From positions 1 to 54,621 of the forward strand of contig HF986704.1 in NCBI GenBank assembly GCA_000433175.1: DNA of 54,621 nucleotides. Direction: 5' to 3'. Each line of letters starts with the position of its first letter. Position 1 is the stretch's first letter. The stretch comes from Prevotella sp. CAG:1058. GTDB lineage: Bacteria > Bacteroidota > Bacteroidia > Bacteroidales > Bacteroidaceae. The notes under the pieces are model-generated. The model ran no database searches. It was not told where the DNA came from and was given only the letters and a program-made list of their open reading frames with translations. Below, in pieces: positions 32,575-41,412 of the stretch. Both the position numbers and the translations under genes were made by a program.

Positions 32575-34278
32575 ATGATTGTAACGACAAATAGACTGCT
32601 TTGTCTTTTTGCTGCATCTGCACTGTCATTGTGTTCGTTCGCCCAGGAAGAGGACGGCGGCAACAAGGTGACCGTGAGCGGAAGTGTGCAGAGTGACATC
32701 TTGATCCCGCAGGAGGACAAGACCATCGGAGCTAAAAAATATAAGGAATGGGGCTTGACTAACACTTATGCGGATGTGAGCCTCATGAGCAAGTACATTG
32801 ATGCAGGCGTACGTCTCGAATATCTGGAGCATCCGCTGCCCACGTTCGATCATGAAGACGGGTATAAAGGATGGGGTGTACCTAATATATATGTAAAGGC
32901 ACACTTCAAGAATTTCGAGGTTACTGCCGGTAACTTCTACGAGCAGTTCGGTTCGGGATTCATTCTCCGCACATACGAGGAGCGCACTCTTGGTATCGAC
33001 AACTCGTTGCTGGGAGGTAGGATTGTTGTAAGGCCGGTTAAGGGCGTTACCGTAAAAGCCCTTTCGGGTAAGCAGCGCCGTTTCTGGAAACTAAGCGACG
33101 GACTCATTAGTGGTGCCGACGTAGAACTTAGTCTGGACCAGTGGTTCAAGAAAATGTCTGAAAAGGGCACTTATCTTACGCTCGGTGCGTCTTGGGTAAA
33201 CAAGTACGAGAAGAGCGAAGACATAGACATAATGGTGGGTGCAACCCACAAGCTTAACTTGCCTGAGTTTGTCAACGCATTTGACGTCAGGGCCAATTTG
33301 CAGACCGGCGGACTTAACCTTTTGGCCGAGTACGCATGGAAGGGCGCAGACCCGACAATGGGTGGCGCTGTGTCCGGCAGGGATTATTTTTACATCTACC
33401 GTAAAGGTAATGTTGCCATGCTTTCGGCTTCATATTCAAAGAGTGGTATGAGCTTCCTCGTCCAGGCAAAGCGCAGTGATGCAATGGTGTTCCGCAGCAC
33501 ACGCGGCGAGACCAGCAGCATAGCATCTTCAATCAACCACTTGCCGGCATTTACGATGGACCAGACTTATGCTCTTGCCGCCCTTTATCCATACGGCACA
33601 CAGCCTAACGGCGAATGGGCATACCAGGCCGAGTTCGGTTACAGGTTCAAGAGACACACACTGCTCGGCGGTAAATACGGAATGAGCGTGAAGGTGAACT
33701 ACTCACACGTTCACTCTATCGACCGCAACGACCATGCCGGCAACCAGTATGACGGCACGGCCAAGGGTACGGATGGTTATGGATCTGCATTCTGGAAGTG
33801 GGGCGACCAGATGTATTATCAAGACCTTAACATTCAGGTTGAGAAACAGCTTTCACGTGCGTTCAAACTGAATTTGATGTACATGAACCAGTTCTACAAC
33901 CTGACAATCGTTGAAGGAGAAGGCGGAATGATACATTCAGACATCTACATCGTGGAAGGTAAGTACCGCATTAACAGGAAATTCACCTTGCGTGGAGAGT
34001 TGCAGTATCTGAATACTGACGACGATGATGGCGACTGGATGTACGGTTTGCTCGAACTCTCGTTCCTGCCGAACTGGATGTTCACCATTGCCGACATGTA
34101 TAACAGCGGCAAAACAAATGTGCATTATTACCAAGGCTACGTAACATTCAACCACGGTTCACACCGTCTGCAGCTCGGCTACGGACGTACACGCAAGGGT
34201 ATGAACTGTTCGGGTGGTGTCTGCAGCCGTGTGCCTTCAAGTAAGGGATTCACTTTGTCGTATAACTATAATTTCTAA
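32575..34278 (+). CDS. DUF6029-like outer-membrane protein
   Basis: 567 aa. Signal peptide (LLCLFAASALSLCSFAQ) followed by an all-beta sequence with alternating aromatic strands and a terminal aromatic residue (FTLSYNYNF), typical of an outer-membrane barrel. The start GSVQSDILIPQED and the GNFYEQFGSGFILRTYEER segment match the DUF6029 pattern of Bacteroidetes. Near the C-terminus, NCSGGVCSR carries a Cys pair, which could be disulphide-bonded. Function unknown. It stands 6 bp upstream of the Omp28 lipoprotein gene, so the two are co-translated and probably act together at the outer membrane. Confidence 0.8.
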   Translation: MIVTTNRLLCLFAASALSLCSFAQEEDGGNKVTVSGSVQSDILIPQEDKTIGAKKYKEWGLTNTYADVSLMSKYIDAGVRLEYLEHPLPTFDHEDGYKGWGVPNIYVKAHFKNFEVTAGNFYEQFGSGFILRTYEERTLGIDNSLLGGRIVVRPVKGVTVKALSGKQRRFWKLSDGLISGADVELSLDQWFKKMSEKGTYLTLGASWVNKYEKSEDIDIMVGATHKLNLPEFVNAFDVRANLQTGGLNLLAEYAWKGADPTMGGAVSGRDYFYIYRKGNVAMLSASYSKSGMSFLVQAKRSDAMVFRSTRGETSSIASSINHLPAFTMDQTYALAALYPYGTQPNGEWAYQAEFGYRFKRHTLLGGKYGMSVKVNYSHVHSIDRNDHAGNQYDGTAKGTDGYGSAFWKWGDQMYYQDLNIQVEKQLSRAFKLNLMYMNQFYNLTIVEGEGGMIHSDIYIVEGKYRINRKFTLRGELQYLNTDDDDGDWMYGLLELSFLPNWMFTIADMYNSGKTNVHYYQGYVTFNHGSHRLQLGYGRTRKGMNCSGGVCSRVPSSKGFTLSYNYNF

Positions 34279-34284
34279 AACTGT

Positions 34285-35145
34285 ATGAAACTGAAGAAAC
34301 TTATATACAACGTTTCGTTATTTGCTGTCGGACTTACACTTGCGGCATGTAGTGATATTGCCGAGGACGACAGGTTCGAGTATGTGGAACCGGCAGAAGT
34401 GGCAAAACGCGTCCTGATAGAAGACCTTACTGGCCAGCGTTGTCTCAACTGTCCTCTTGGAACAAAAGTGATAGAGCAAATAATGGCTGATTATGGAGAA
34501 GACAATGTTATTGCTGTAGGCCTTTATGGAGGTGACTGGGGCTATCTGCCTAACGGTAAGCCCATGCCTCTTACTTGTGATGAGTCGCAGTGGTATTATA
34601 CTACATGGGGTGTAGACCAGGCTCCGCAGCCTATGGCGAGAATCGACCGCGGCGATTTCCTTATCGACAGGGCCGTGTGGCCTACAGTAGTGCGTGACAG
34701 GATTCAACAGAAAGCACAACTGATGCTTGAGGCGACTTGCAATTATGACGAAGCATCGCGTAATGTTGAAATTACCGTATCTGCAGATGGTGTTGAGAAT
34801 GTCAACGGCAAACTTCAGGTCTGGCTGACCGAGGATAATATTGTTAGCCCGCAGATGCTTCCCGGTGGTAGTAGCGATCCTAATTATGTCCACAATCACG
34901 TTTTCCGTGCTACTGTCAATGCTCAGGCCGGTGACGACATAAGCATAGCACAAGGCGAGAACGTGACACGCACATTCACTTATACTGTAAGTGAGGATTG
35001 GAAGCCTGAGGACATGTCGGTTGTAACATTCGTATTCAACGACTCAGGCGTATTGCAGGCTGCCAAGGCTCCGCTCATACCGAAAGCCGAAGAACCCGGT
35101 ACAGGTGAAGGCGGCGAACAGGAAGGCGGTGACGAAGCCGAATAA
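34285..35145 (+). CDS. Omp28-related lipoprotein with CxxC thioredoxin-like domain
   Basis: 286 aa. Lipoprotein signal MKLKKLIYNVSLFAVGLTLAAC. The domain begins RVLIEDLTGQRCLNCPLGTKVIEQI (about 43-67), in which RCLNC is the thioredoxin-like CxxC of the Omp28 family. A C-terminal beta-domain (about 145-270) shows the VQVWLTEDN..VHNHVFRA pattern shared with the larger protein downstream (VLTVYLLEDS..VHNHVLRD). The tail is Glu/Gly-rich (EEPGTGEGGEQEGGDEAE). A redox or adhesin-like role at the surface is suggested by the fold. A strong terminator follows 30 bp after the stop. Confidence 0.85.
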   Translation: MKLKKLIYNVSLFAVGLTLAACSDIAEDDRFEYVEPAEVAKRVLIEDLTGQRCLNCPLGTKVIEQIMADYGEDNVIAVGLYGGDWGYLPNGKPMPLTCDESQWYYTTWGVDQAPQPMARIDRGDFLIDRAVWPTVVRDRIQQKAQLMLEATCNYDEASRNVEITVSADGVENVNGKLQVWLTEDNIVSPQMLPGGSSDPNYVHNHVFRATVNAQAGDDISIAQGENVTRTFTYTVSEDWKPEDMSVVTFVFNDSGVLQAAKAPLIPKAEEPGTGEGGEQEGGDEAE

Positions 35146-35174
35146 TTTTGCTTGAAATCAGCTTTTTATAATTT

Positions 35175-35218
35175 AAAGCGGAAATGTGAATTAATCAATT
35201 TGCATTTCCGCTTTTTTT
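35175..35218 (+). terminator. Terminator after Omp28 lipoprotein gene
   Basis: AAAGCGGAAATG / CATTTCCGCTTT with a 16-nt loop and a TTTTTTT run. Confidence 0.85.
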
Positions 35219-35248
35219 GATTTATATGGCTTTTTTTTCTATAAAAGT

Positions 35249-35279
35249 TTTGTTAATACATGATTTTTACATACATTTG
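35249..35279 (+). promoter_or_regulatory. Promoter of the large Omp28 gene
   Basis: TTTG 35249-35252, 19 bp, TACATTTG 35272-35279. The leader to 35485 is about 195 nt, long for this genome; it includes a 6-codon frame (MKMNKV, 35295-35315). Confidence 0.65.
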
Positions 35280-35484
35280 CAAACGTTAGGGTAATGAAAA
35301 TGAATAAAGTGTAATTTAACAATATACTTTTTCGTCGCTAAGTTAAGCAGTTGCCCGCAGGAACATATCTGATTGTTATGGGGTAATAGACCGCATTTTC
35401 AATCTTTTTTGCTTTATAATATGTAAGCAATGATTATGTTGAATTAGAGTGGCAATAGCCAGGTTTATAGTTTAATTAAATTTT

Positions 35485-37467
35485 ATGTTTATGAAAAAGA
35501 CATTACTTTGTTTGTTCGCTTTACTGCTGTCGGCGACAGTGGTCGACGCGCAGAAAGTAGCCGGAGTGCTGAATGCTCCATCCAACGTTTTGAATAAGAA
35601 GGAAGCTCTGCGTAGCATACAGCCTATGAAGGCTCCGTCTGTTCCTAACAGAATCGCTCTTGACGAAGGCGAGCGCCTTTTCGGCTTTTATAATACGGAC
35701 GAACTTGACCTGAGCGGATACAGTAGTTTAGGTCTGACGGGTTATCCTGGCAGTTATTCTGCTGGTGCATTGTTCTATTCTGATGTCGTATCAGGATTTT
35801 CTAATGCAGTAAGCGGCCAGATTACAAAGGTTCGTTTTGCAGTTGCCGAGTCAATCGGATCTACGACAGTTCGCATTTTCCCTGTTGATCTTAATTCAGG
35901 CCAGATTGGCGAAGCTGCAGCCGAGGAAGCGGTTGCAAGTACTCAGAAAGGCTGGAACGATGTTGTCTTAACAACTCCTGTAACGGTAGAGGAAAACACA
36001 GGCTATCTGATTTCTTATGACTATACTCAGACGTCAAGGAACTATCCTCTTCTTTCTGACATGAATGTTAACCCTAATGGCGAGACAGGTGACGGCTTCA
36101 TGATATATGGCAACCTTGGCCAGGGAACAGGCTGGTACGGCATGTCTGATGCCGGAAACCTCTGCATCCAGTTTGTTGTAAAGGGTGGAAACTATATTGA
36201 CAATGACGTAGCATTGACCAAGATGTCTTTGGCTAAGCAGTATTTCAAGGCTGACGGTGAATTGGAATATAGCTTCGGCGTCATGAACATGGGTGACGAC
36301 GTACCTGCATCATACACTTTGGAGCTTTCAGTTGACGGCAACGTTGTTGAAACTCTTGAAAGCCCTATCGCTCTTACCAATACAGCACAGTCTGTTACAG
36401 GCAAGCTCGCTTTGCCTTCAGGCCTGTCTGTTGGCGAGCATAAGGTTGCTGTAGAGGTAACCAAGATTAATGGCGAAACTCCTACTGAGAATGTTGCAGA
36501 CGACAAGGCTGAAACTTCTTTCTATGTATACAGCGAAAGCCTGCCGCGCCAGATGAACCTTATTGAGGAATATACTTCTACCTTGTGTGGATATTGCCCG
36601 CTCGCACATCAACTTTTTGAAAAATGGACTAAAACACGTAACGACTTAATTATAGTTGCCAACCATAACAGCGGCATGGGCAAATCTGATCCAATGATTA
36701 CTACTGAATCTGATATGCTGGCTATGGCGTTCCCTACGAGTGGAATGCCTTCGGCTGCGTTCAACAGATTCTATAATGCTGATGAAGGCGCTGTAAATTT
36801 CCCAGTCGGTTATGACTCTTCTTACCATGAAATGGTAATAGACCAGACGCTTAATCCGTTCATCGAGCAGACTAATTCAATACCTACATTTGCAGCTGTA
36901 GACCTCAAGGCTGATTACAATGAGAATACACGCCAGCTTAACATCAACGTTTCAGGTGAAGCTGTTGCTGACTTCAAGACATTTGTCGGCGAGGATGCTG
37001 TATTGACCGTATACCTGTTGGAAGACAGTATCATTGCAAGCCAAAGTAGTTACGTACCATACTCGCATACGGAAAAGGACTATGTGCACAACCATGTTTT
37101 GCGCGACGTAGTAAGCAAGAACGTATTTGGCGACGCTATCAACTGGACAGACGATACACATTACTCAAACGACTTCACCGTAACTTTGGACGGAAGCTGG
37201 AATGTGAAGAACATGAATGTAGTTGCATTCATTTCACGTCCTGTTAAGGAAGAGAGCGATGTTACAGATATGTGGGTAAACAATGCAAACATTACTCGTG
37301 TATTAAGCGGTGAAACCGGCATCAACGGTGTCGTTAACGGCGGTGAGGATGTTAAGGAAGTAGCACGTTACAGCATTGACGGCACAAGGATTTACGCTCC
37401 TGTCAAGGGCATCAACATTATCAAGATGTCTGACGGCACTACTAAGAAAGTCATGATTGCCGAGTAA
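35485..37467 (+). CDS. Large Omp28-related protein with C-terminal sorting-like domain
   Basis: 660 aa (658 from the second Met at 35491). Signal peptide MKKTLLCLFALLLSATVVDAQ, no lipobox. An N-terminal beta-sandwich (about 60-235) is followed by an Ig-like/CARDB-like segment (about 240-350) and the Omp28 thioredoxin-like domain NLIEEYTSTLCGYCPLAHQLFEKW with CGYC (about 366-369), then the beta-domain with VHNHVLRD. The last 40 residues (VARYSIDGTRIYAPVKGINIIKMSDGTTKKVMIAE) look like a type IX secretion sorting domain. Surface or secreted location is therefore likely. Probably works with the lipoprotein Omp28 just upstream, although it has its own promoter. Confidence 0.85.
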   Translation: MFMKKTLLCLFALLLSATVVDAQKVAGVLNAPSNVLNKKEALRSIQPMKAPSVPNRIALDEGERLFGFYNTDELDLSGYSSLGLTGYPGSYSAGALFYSDVVSGFSNAVSGQITKVRFAVAESIGSTTVRIFPVDLNSGQIGEAAAEEAVASTQKGWNDVVLTTPVTVEENTGYLISYDYTQTSRNYPLLSDMNVNPNGETGDGFMIYGNLGQGTGWYGMSDAGNLCIQFVVKGGNYIDNDVALTKMSLAKQYFKADGELEYSFGVMNMGDDVPASYTLELSVDGNVVETLESPIALTNTAQSVTGKLALPSGLSVGEHKVAVEVTKINGETPTENVADDKAETSFYVYSESLPRQMNLIEEYTSTLCGYCPLAHQLFEKWTKTRNDLIIVANHNSGMGKSDPMITTESDMLAMAFPTSGMPSAAFNRFYNADEGAVNFPVGYDSSYHEMVIDQTLNPFIEQTNSIPTFAAVDLKADYNENTRQLNINVSGEAVADFKTFVGEDAVLTVYLLEDSIIASQSSYVPYSHTEKDYVHNHVLRDVVSKNVFGDAINWTDDTHYSNDFTVTLDGSWNVKNMNVVAFISRPVKEESDVTDMWVNNANITRVLSGETGINGVVNGGEDVKEVARYSIDGTRIYAPVKGINIIKMSDGTTKKVMIAE

Positions 37468-37500
37468 TCTGATAGTGTAGTAAATAATCATACATGAAAT

Positions 37501-37533
37501 AAAGCGGATCAAAAGTAGGTTTTGGTCCGCTTT
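37501..37533 (+). terminator. Terminator after the large Omp28 gene
   Basis: AAAGCGGATCAAAA / TTTTGGTCCGCTTT (one wobble), 5-nt loop, then ATTGTTTTG. Confidence 0.8.
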
Positions 37534-37669
37534 ATTGTTTTGTTACGGCATGTACCGTGCCGTGGCGAAACAATGTTTCCCTTATATATACTATTGCGTG
37601 ATTTTTGGTTATTTCCGTTGATTATTTGTCCGGTAGCCTGCTTTTACAGTCGACAGGCAGTCGCGTTTT

Positions 37670-37757
37670 TCAATAGGTTGCCTTTTGCGTTGCAAGAGGT
37701 AACCTATTGTGATGTAAAAGGTTATCTTTTACAATGCAAAATACGACCTTTTGCAAG
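37670..37757. repeat. 22-bp-period array D (4 units)
   Basis: Units start at 37670, 37692, 37714 and 37736. Cores: AATAGGTTGCCTTTT, AAGAGGTAACCTATT, AAAAGGTTATCTTTT and AAAATACGACCTTTT. CAATAGGTT of unit 1 is the exact reverse complement of AACCTATTG in unit 2; unit 3 is itself GTAAAAGGTTATCTTTTAC. Lies between two convergent genes, outside any leader. Confidence 0.9.
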
Positions 37758-37983
37758 CATTGTGCCACTGTGCGGCATGTTGGTGAAAACACAATGATGG
37801 AAGGATGTACGGCAAGCCGCTCCTTTTCCCGATTGTTACGTGATTGTTGCCGTTATTCTGTTGCGTTGGCGTATGACATGCGGGCAGGTCAGCCATTAGC
37901 CAAGTCCGTGCCTGGCCGGTTGCCGCCCAGGAGTGTCATGCTGTTTCTTTTGAGTGATTGTCGTAGCTGTCCGTATTTATTTA

Positions 37984-38015
37984 AAACGGCCGTCCACTTG
38001 CATGGACGGCCGTTT
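37984..38015. terminator. Hairpin terminator of the minus-strand basic protein gene
   Basis: AAACGGCCGTCCA / TGGACGGCCGTTT, 13-bp perfect stem with 6-nt loop, 66 bp beyond the stop at 38082. Confidence 0.7.
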
Positions 38016-38081
38016 CCATATATGTTTTGATAGGAAAATATGTTGTTACTACACTTGATTCTTATGGCTATTTGTTGCTGT

Positions 38082-39014
38082 TTATCGTTTGCCTCCGAAG
38101 TTGCCTCCATGTCCTCCGCCTTTGTTGCCACCGGACTGTCTGTTGCGTCCTCCGCTGTTCCTGTTACCTCCGCTGAATGATTTTCTCGTTCCTGTATTTC
38201 TATTTATGGTGGTATGTTGATTGCTTCTTTTGGGCGTGAAGATGTTGCTTGGGCGTTTTTGCGCGTTCTTGCCGAAGTTTGCGCCCTTGTTTGGACGCGC
38301 CGTGGTCCGTGTGCTGCTTTCCCTGTGGCTTCTTGTACTGCCGCGGTTTCCCTTGAACTTGTATTTCTGGGTCAGCTTATTGTTGTTGTTCTGCATTTTC
38401 ACGGGCGTGCCTGTGTGCCGGTTGCCGTGCATGTTGTTGACTCTTTTGTTTCTTCCAGTGTGTGTGCCAGGCCTTTTCCTGTCACCATGGTGGAATTCGC
38501 CGCGGTCGAAGCGGTCCTTCATGCCGTTCCATTTTGAGCCATGCCCGTGGTGGAAGGTTCGCCCTTTATACCAGCTGCGCCCGCCGTTGTGCCTCCAACT
38601 GTGTCCTCCGCGGTAAGTCACGTATATGTTGGTGTGGCCGAAATACAGGTAGTGGCGCCGCGGATAGCGCGAGTATACGGCGAAGTGCCATACGCCCGAC
38701 GTCCAGTACAGCGGGCGGTAGAAGTATGCTGCAGCGCAGAAAGCCCTGTATTGCCAGTCTAGAAGTATGTAGCTGAGGTCAAGGTTGCGCTGGCGCCAGT
38801 AAGCCTCGTACAGGTCGTCAGGCGTATTTACGCTCATCAGGTAGTCCAGATTCACTTCGTAAGCAGCGTCATATTGCTCTTCGGTCAGGTTCAGCTCGTA
38901 AGCCATCTTGTCCGTAAGGAACAACGCCTGCTCGCGTGCTTGCTCGTAGCTCATGGCGCTTGTCGTGGCCGTAAGCGTGAAGAGCAGTGCCGTTATTGCT
39001 ATAATCCTTTTCAT
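38082..39014 (-). CDS. Secreted protein: LTxxQ-like helical domain + long basic, low-complexity tail
   Basis: 310 aa from the ATG at 39014 (signal peptide MKRIIAITALLFTLTATTSA); the frame is open 75 nt further upstream without a better start. The N-terminal domain has helices with KMAYELNLTEEQYDAAYEVN, an LTxxQ motif like that of periplasmic Spy/CpxP proteins, followed by aromatic, Trp/Tyr-rich sequence (YFYRPLYWTSGVWHFAVYSRYP). The C-terminal half (about 150-310) is very rich in Arg, Lys, Gly, Asn and His (FHHGHGSKWNG; GGNRNSGGRNRQSGG) and ends in GGKR. Estimated pI is very high. Possible roles are metal or nucleic-acid/polyanion binding; none is shown. Monocistronic. Confidence 0.75.
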   Translation of the reverse strand: MKRIIAITALLFTLTATTSAMSYEQAREQALFLTDKMAYELNLTEEQYDAAYEVNLDYLMSVNTPDDLYEAYWRQRNLDLSYILLDWQYRAFCAAAYFYRPLYWTSGVWHFAVYSRYPRRHYLYFGHTNIYVTYRGGHSWRHNGGRSWYKGRTFHHGHGSKWNGMKDRFDRGEFHHGDRKRPGTHTGRNKRVNNMHGNRHTGTPVKMQNNNNKLTQKYKFKGNRGSTRSHRESSTRTTARPNKGANFGKNAQKRPSNIFTPKRSNQHTTINRNTGTRKSFSGGNRNSGGRNRQSGGNKGGGHGGNFGGKR

Positions 39015-39353
39015 GACTTGATGTTTTTGTATGTTACTTGTATTTCTGCGGAACAGCCTTTCAGGTTTTCCTGTTGCAAAGAAAGTCATTTATTTTGTAT
39101 TGGTAAAAGGTTTTTCCCTAACAACAATCGGGGAAATCCCTATTTTGCATATTGTTTGAAGCAAGGTTTCTTCTATTTCCGGGTTATACTATTGTATTAT
39201 GTTTTGCAGACTGTTGGTATTGTCTGAATAATGTGGCTTTGGGGTGTTCGGAATCCACGGACGGGCTTCTAATGCCTGCTGATTACGGTTTTTCGTCTCC
39301 TTACGGTTGCCGTTTATAATAAATTTATGAAATAGGCGTTATAAATTAAAGTA
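39015..39353. other. Divergent intergenic region, no element recognised
   Basis: 339 bp between two divergent starts. One near-match to the -7 box on the plus strand (TATGTTTTG, about 39199-39207, one base too long); no array, ORF or hairpin of note. Confidence 0.4.
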
Positions 39354-40931
39354 ATGTTCTTAATGAGGAAGTATCTGTTTGCGTTGTCGTTGTTTGTGTC
39401 AGCGGGTGTGTCCGCCCAAGATTCCGATGACGGCGTGGATTGTGTTATTCCGTTGTGTGACGGGCTCGAGTATAATATAGAAATGCAGTCCTCACTGTCA
39501 AGCGGACGTACGCCGTTGTGGTTGAACGCCAACCGCTACGGCCTTAGTTCGTTGGAGAAAAGCAACGGCTACATCATGGCCGGTGTGTCGAAGCCTTTAC
39601 AGTCAGATTCAGCCAGACGTTGGGGGCTGGGTTTTGGTTTGGACATGGCCGTGCCTTATAATTATACCAGTAAAGTGGTTATACAGCAGGCTTATATAGA
39701 GGGTCGCTGGCTTCATGGAGTGCTGACGTTAGGCAGTAAGGAATATCCCATGGAGCTGAAGAACAACACGCTCAGCAGTGGTTCGCAGACACTCGGTATA
39801 AACGCGCGTCCCATACCCCAGGCACGTATAGCCTTGCCTGAGTATTGGGCAGTGCCGTTAACCAAAGGTTGGCTCTCCTTGAAGGGACATGTGGCTTTTG
39901 GTAAAATGACTGACGACAATTGGCAGCATGACTTTACGGAATGCAAAAACAAGTATGTTGACGACGTGCTGTACCATAGCAAGGCCGCTTACCTAAAGAT
40001 AGGCAATGAGGCCCAGCAGTTCCCGTTTTCGATAGAAATGGGTATGGAGATGGCTGCCACGTTCGGCGGAACGACATATATGCCCGACGGCAAGGGCGGA
40101 ATGATGCGTATTGATAACAATTCAGGACTGAAAGCCTTTGTCAACGCCTTTATTCCCGGTGGATACGAAGCAGTTGAGACTACATACCAGAACGTTGAGG
40201 GCAACCACCTCGGCAGCTGGCTGATGCGCCTGAACTGGGATGCCGGCAAGTGGCGTTTAGGCGTATATGCAGACAAATTTTTTGAAGACCATTCAGGCAT
40301 GTTCTTCCTTGATTACGACGGTTACGGGAAGGGTCCCGAGTGGCATGAAAAAAAGGACAACCGCTATTTCCTCTATGCCTTGAAGGACATAATGCTTGGT
40401 GCGGAGCTTAATTTGAAGAACGGCACTTGGCTGAGGAATGTAGTTGTAGAGTATATTTATTCAAAATACCAGAGCGGCCCGATATACCACGACCATACAT
40501 CAGCCGTGCCAGACCATCTTGGCGGCAAGGACAACTTCTACAATCATTACATTTACACGGGCTGGCAGCATTGGGGCCAGGTGATTGGCAATCCGCTATA
40601 CCGTTCGCCCATATATAATGACGACAACAACATCAACGTCCAGGACAACCGTTTCATGGCGTTCCATGTAGGTATCGACGGGCGTCCTGCCAAGCGTTTT
40701 TCCTATCGTGTGCTTGCTTCGTGGCAGGAGGGGCTCGGCACTTACGACGACCCTTACGACAAGGTGCGCTATAACTTCAGCTTCCTTGTCGAGGGCGAGT
40801 ACAGCTTCTCGGGCCGCTTGCTTGACGGATGGAGGCTTAAGGGGGGTTATGCCATGGACTTCGGCAAGATTCTCGGCAACAACAGGGGATTCCAGATAAC
40901 CGTATCAAAGAGCGGATTGTTGAACTTATAA
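39354..40931 (+). CDS. Capsule-assembly Wzi-family outer-membrane protein
   Basis: 525 aa (522 from the Met at 39363). Signal peptide MRKYLFALSLFVSAGVSAQ. The start SSLSSGRTPLWLNANRYGLSSLEKSNGYIMAG (about 47-78) is the typical N-terminus of this barrel family, followed by about 18 amphipathic strands. Family members anchor or assemble surface polysaccharide; which polysaccharide is unknown. It is followed by a small lipoprotein gene (13 bp), and a WecA-type transferase lies convergent to it nearby, so the neighbourhood may serve polysaccharide work, by inference. Confidence 0.87.
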   Translation: MFLMRKYLFALSLFVSAGVSAQDSDDGVDCVIPLCDGLEYNIEMQSSLSSGRTPLWLNANRYGLSSLEKSNGYIMAGVSKPLQSDSARRWGLGFGLDMAVPYNYTSKVVIQQAYIEGRWLHGVLTLGSKEYPMELKNNTLSSGSQTLGINARPIPQARIALPEYWAVPLTKGWLSLKGHVAFGKMTDDNWQHDFTECKNKYVDDVLYHSKAAYLKIGNEAQQFPFSIEMGMEMAATFGGTTYMPDGKGGMMRIDNNSGLKAFVNAFIPGGYEAVETTYQNVEGNHLGSWLMRLNWDAGKWRLGVYADKFFEDHSGMFFLDYDGYGKGPEWHEKKDNRYFLYALKDIMLGAELNLKNGTWLRNVVVEYIYSKYQSGPIYHDHTSAVPDHLGGKDNFYNHYIYTGWQHWGQVIGNPLYRSPIYNDDNNINVQDNRFMAFHVGIDGRPAKRFSYRVLASWQEGLGTYDDPYDKVRYNFSFLVEGEYSFSGRLLDGWRLKGGYAMDFGKILGNNRGFQITVSKSGLLNL

Positions 40932-40944
40932 ATATTTTCCAAGA

Positions 40945-41391
40945 ATGAAATTTTATCGTATCTGCATATTGCCTGCCTTTATTGCGGCAGTAATGTCGTT
41001 GTGTTCGTGTGAGATTGAGACTTCCGGCAACGGCGAGCTTGAGGGCATGTGGCACCTTGTTTCGGTAGACACGTTGGCTACATCAGGCGTTAGGGATATG
41101 ACAAGCGACAGGATATACTGGTCGTTTCAGAACAAACTGCTCGAGCTTGATGACAAGACGGGAGCTAATAACAGTGTGCTTTACCGTTTTGAATTTTCAG
41201 ACGGGACGCTGAAGTTGTATGACCCCTATATTTACGACCGTGAGAACGGCGACAAGCCATTGACCAACATCATAATGCTTTCGCCGTTTGGCGTAAACGA
41301 GCTTGAAGAGGATTTCACGGTTGAAAGCTTCTCAGGCAGCAAGATGATATTGCGCTCCGATGAGCTTCGCCTTAAGTTCAGGAAAATGTGA
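40945..41391 (+). CDS. Lipocalin-like small lipoprotein
   Basis: 148 aa. Lipoprotein signal MKFYRICILPAFIAAVMSLCSC. The start of the mature part (ELEGMWHLVSVD) and the SGSKMILRSDELRLKFRKM end, with beta-strands in between, resemble lipocalin-like lipoproteins of Bacteroidetes, whose first strand has a G-x-W motif. Ligand unknown. Probably co-transcribed with the Wzi-family gene (13-bp gap). It ends 21 bp before the convergent WecA-type gene; no clear terminator lies between them. Confidence 0.75.
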   Translation: MKFYRICILPAFIAAVMSLCSCEIETSGNGELEGMWHLVSVDTLATSGVRDMTSDRIYWSFQNKLLELDDKTGANNSVLYRFEFSDGTLKLYDPYIYDRENGDKPLTNIIMLSPFGVNELEEDFTVESFSGSKMILRSDELRLKFRKM

Positions 41392-41412
41392 TATAGGCTT
41401 TATTTTGCAACA

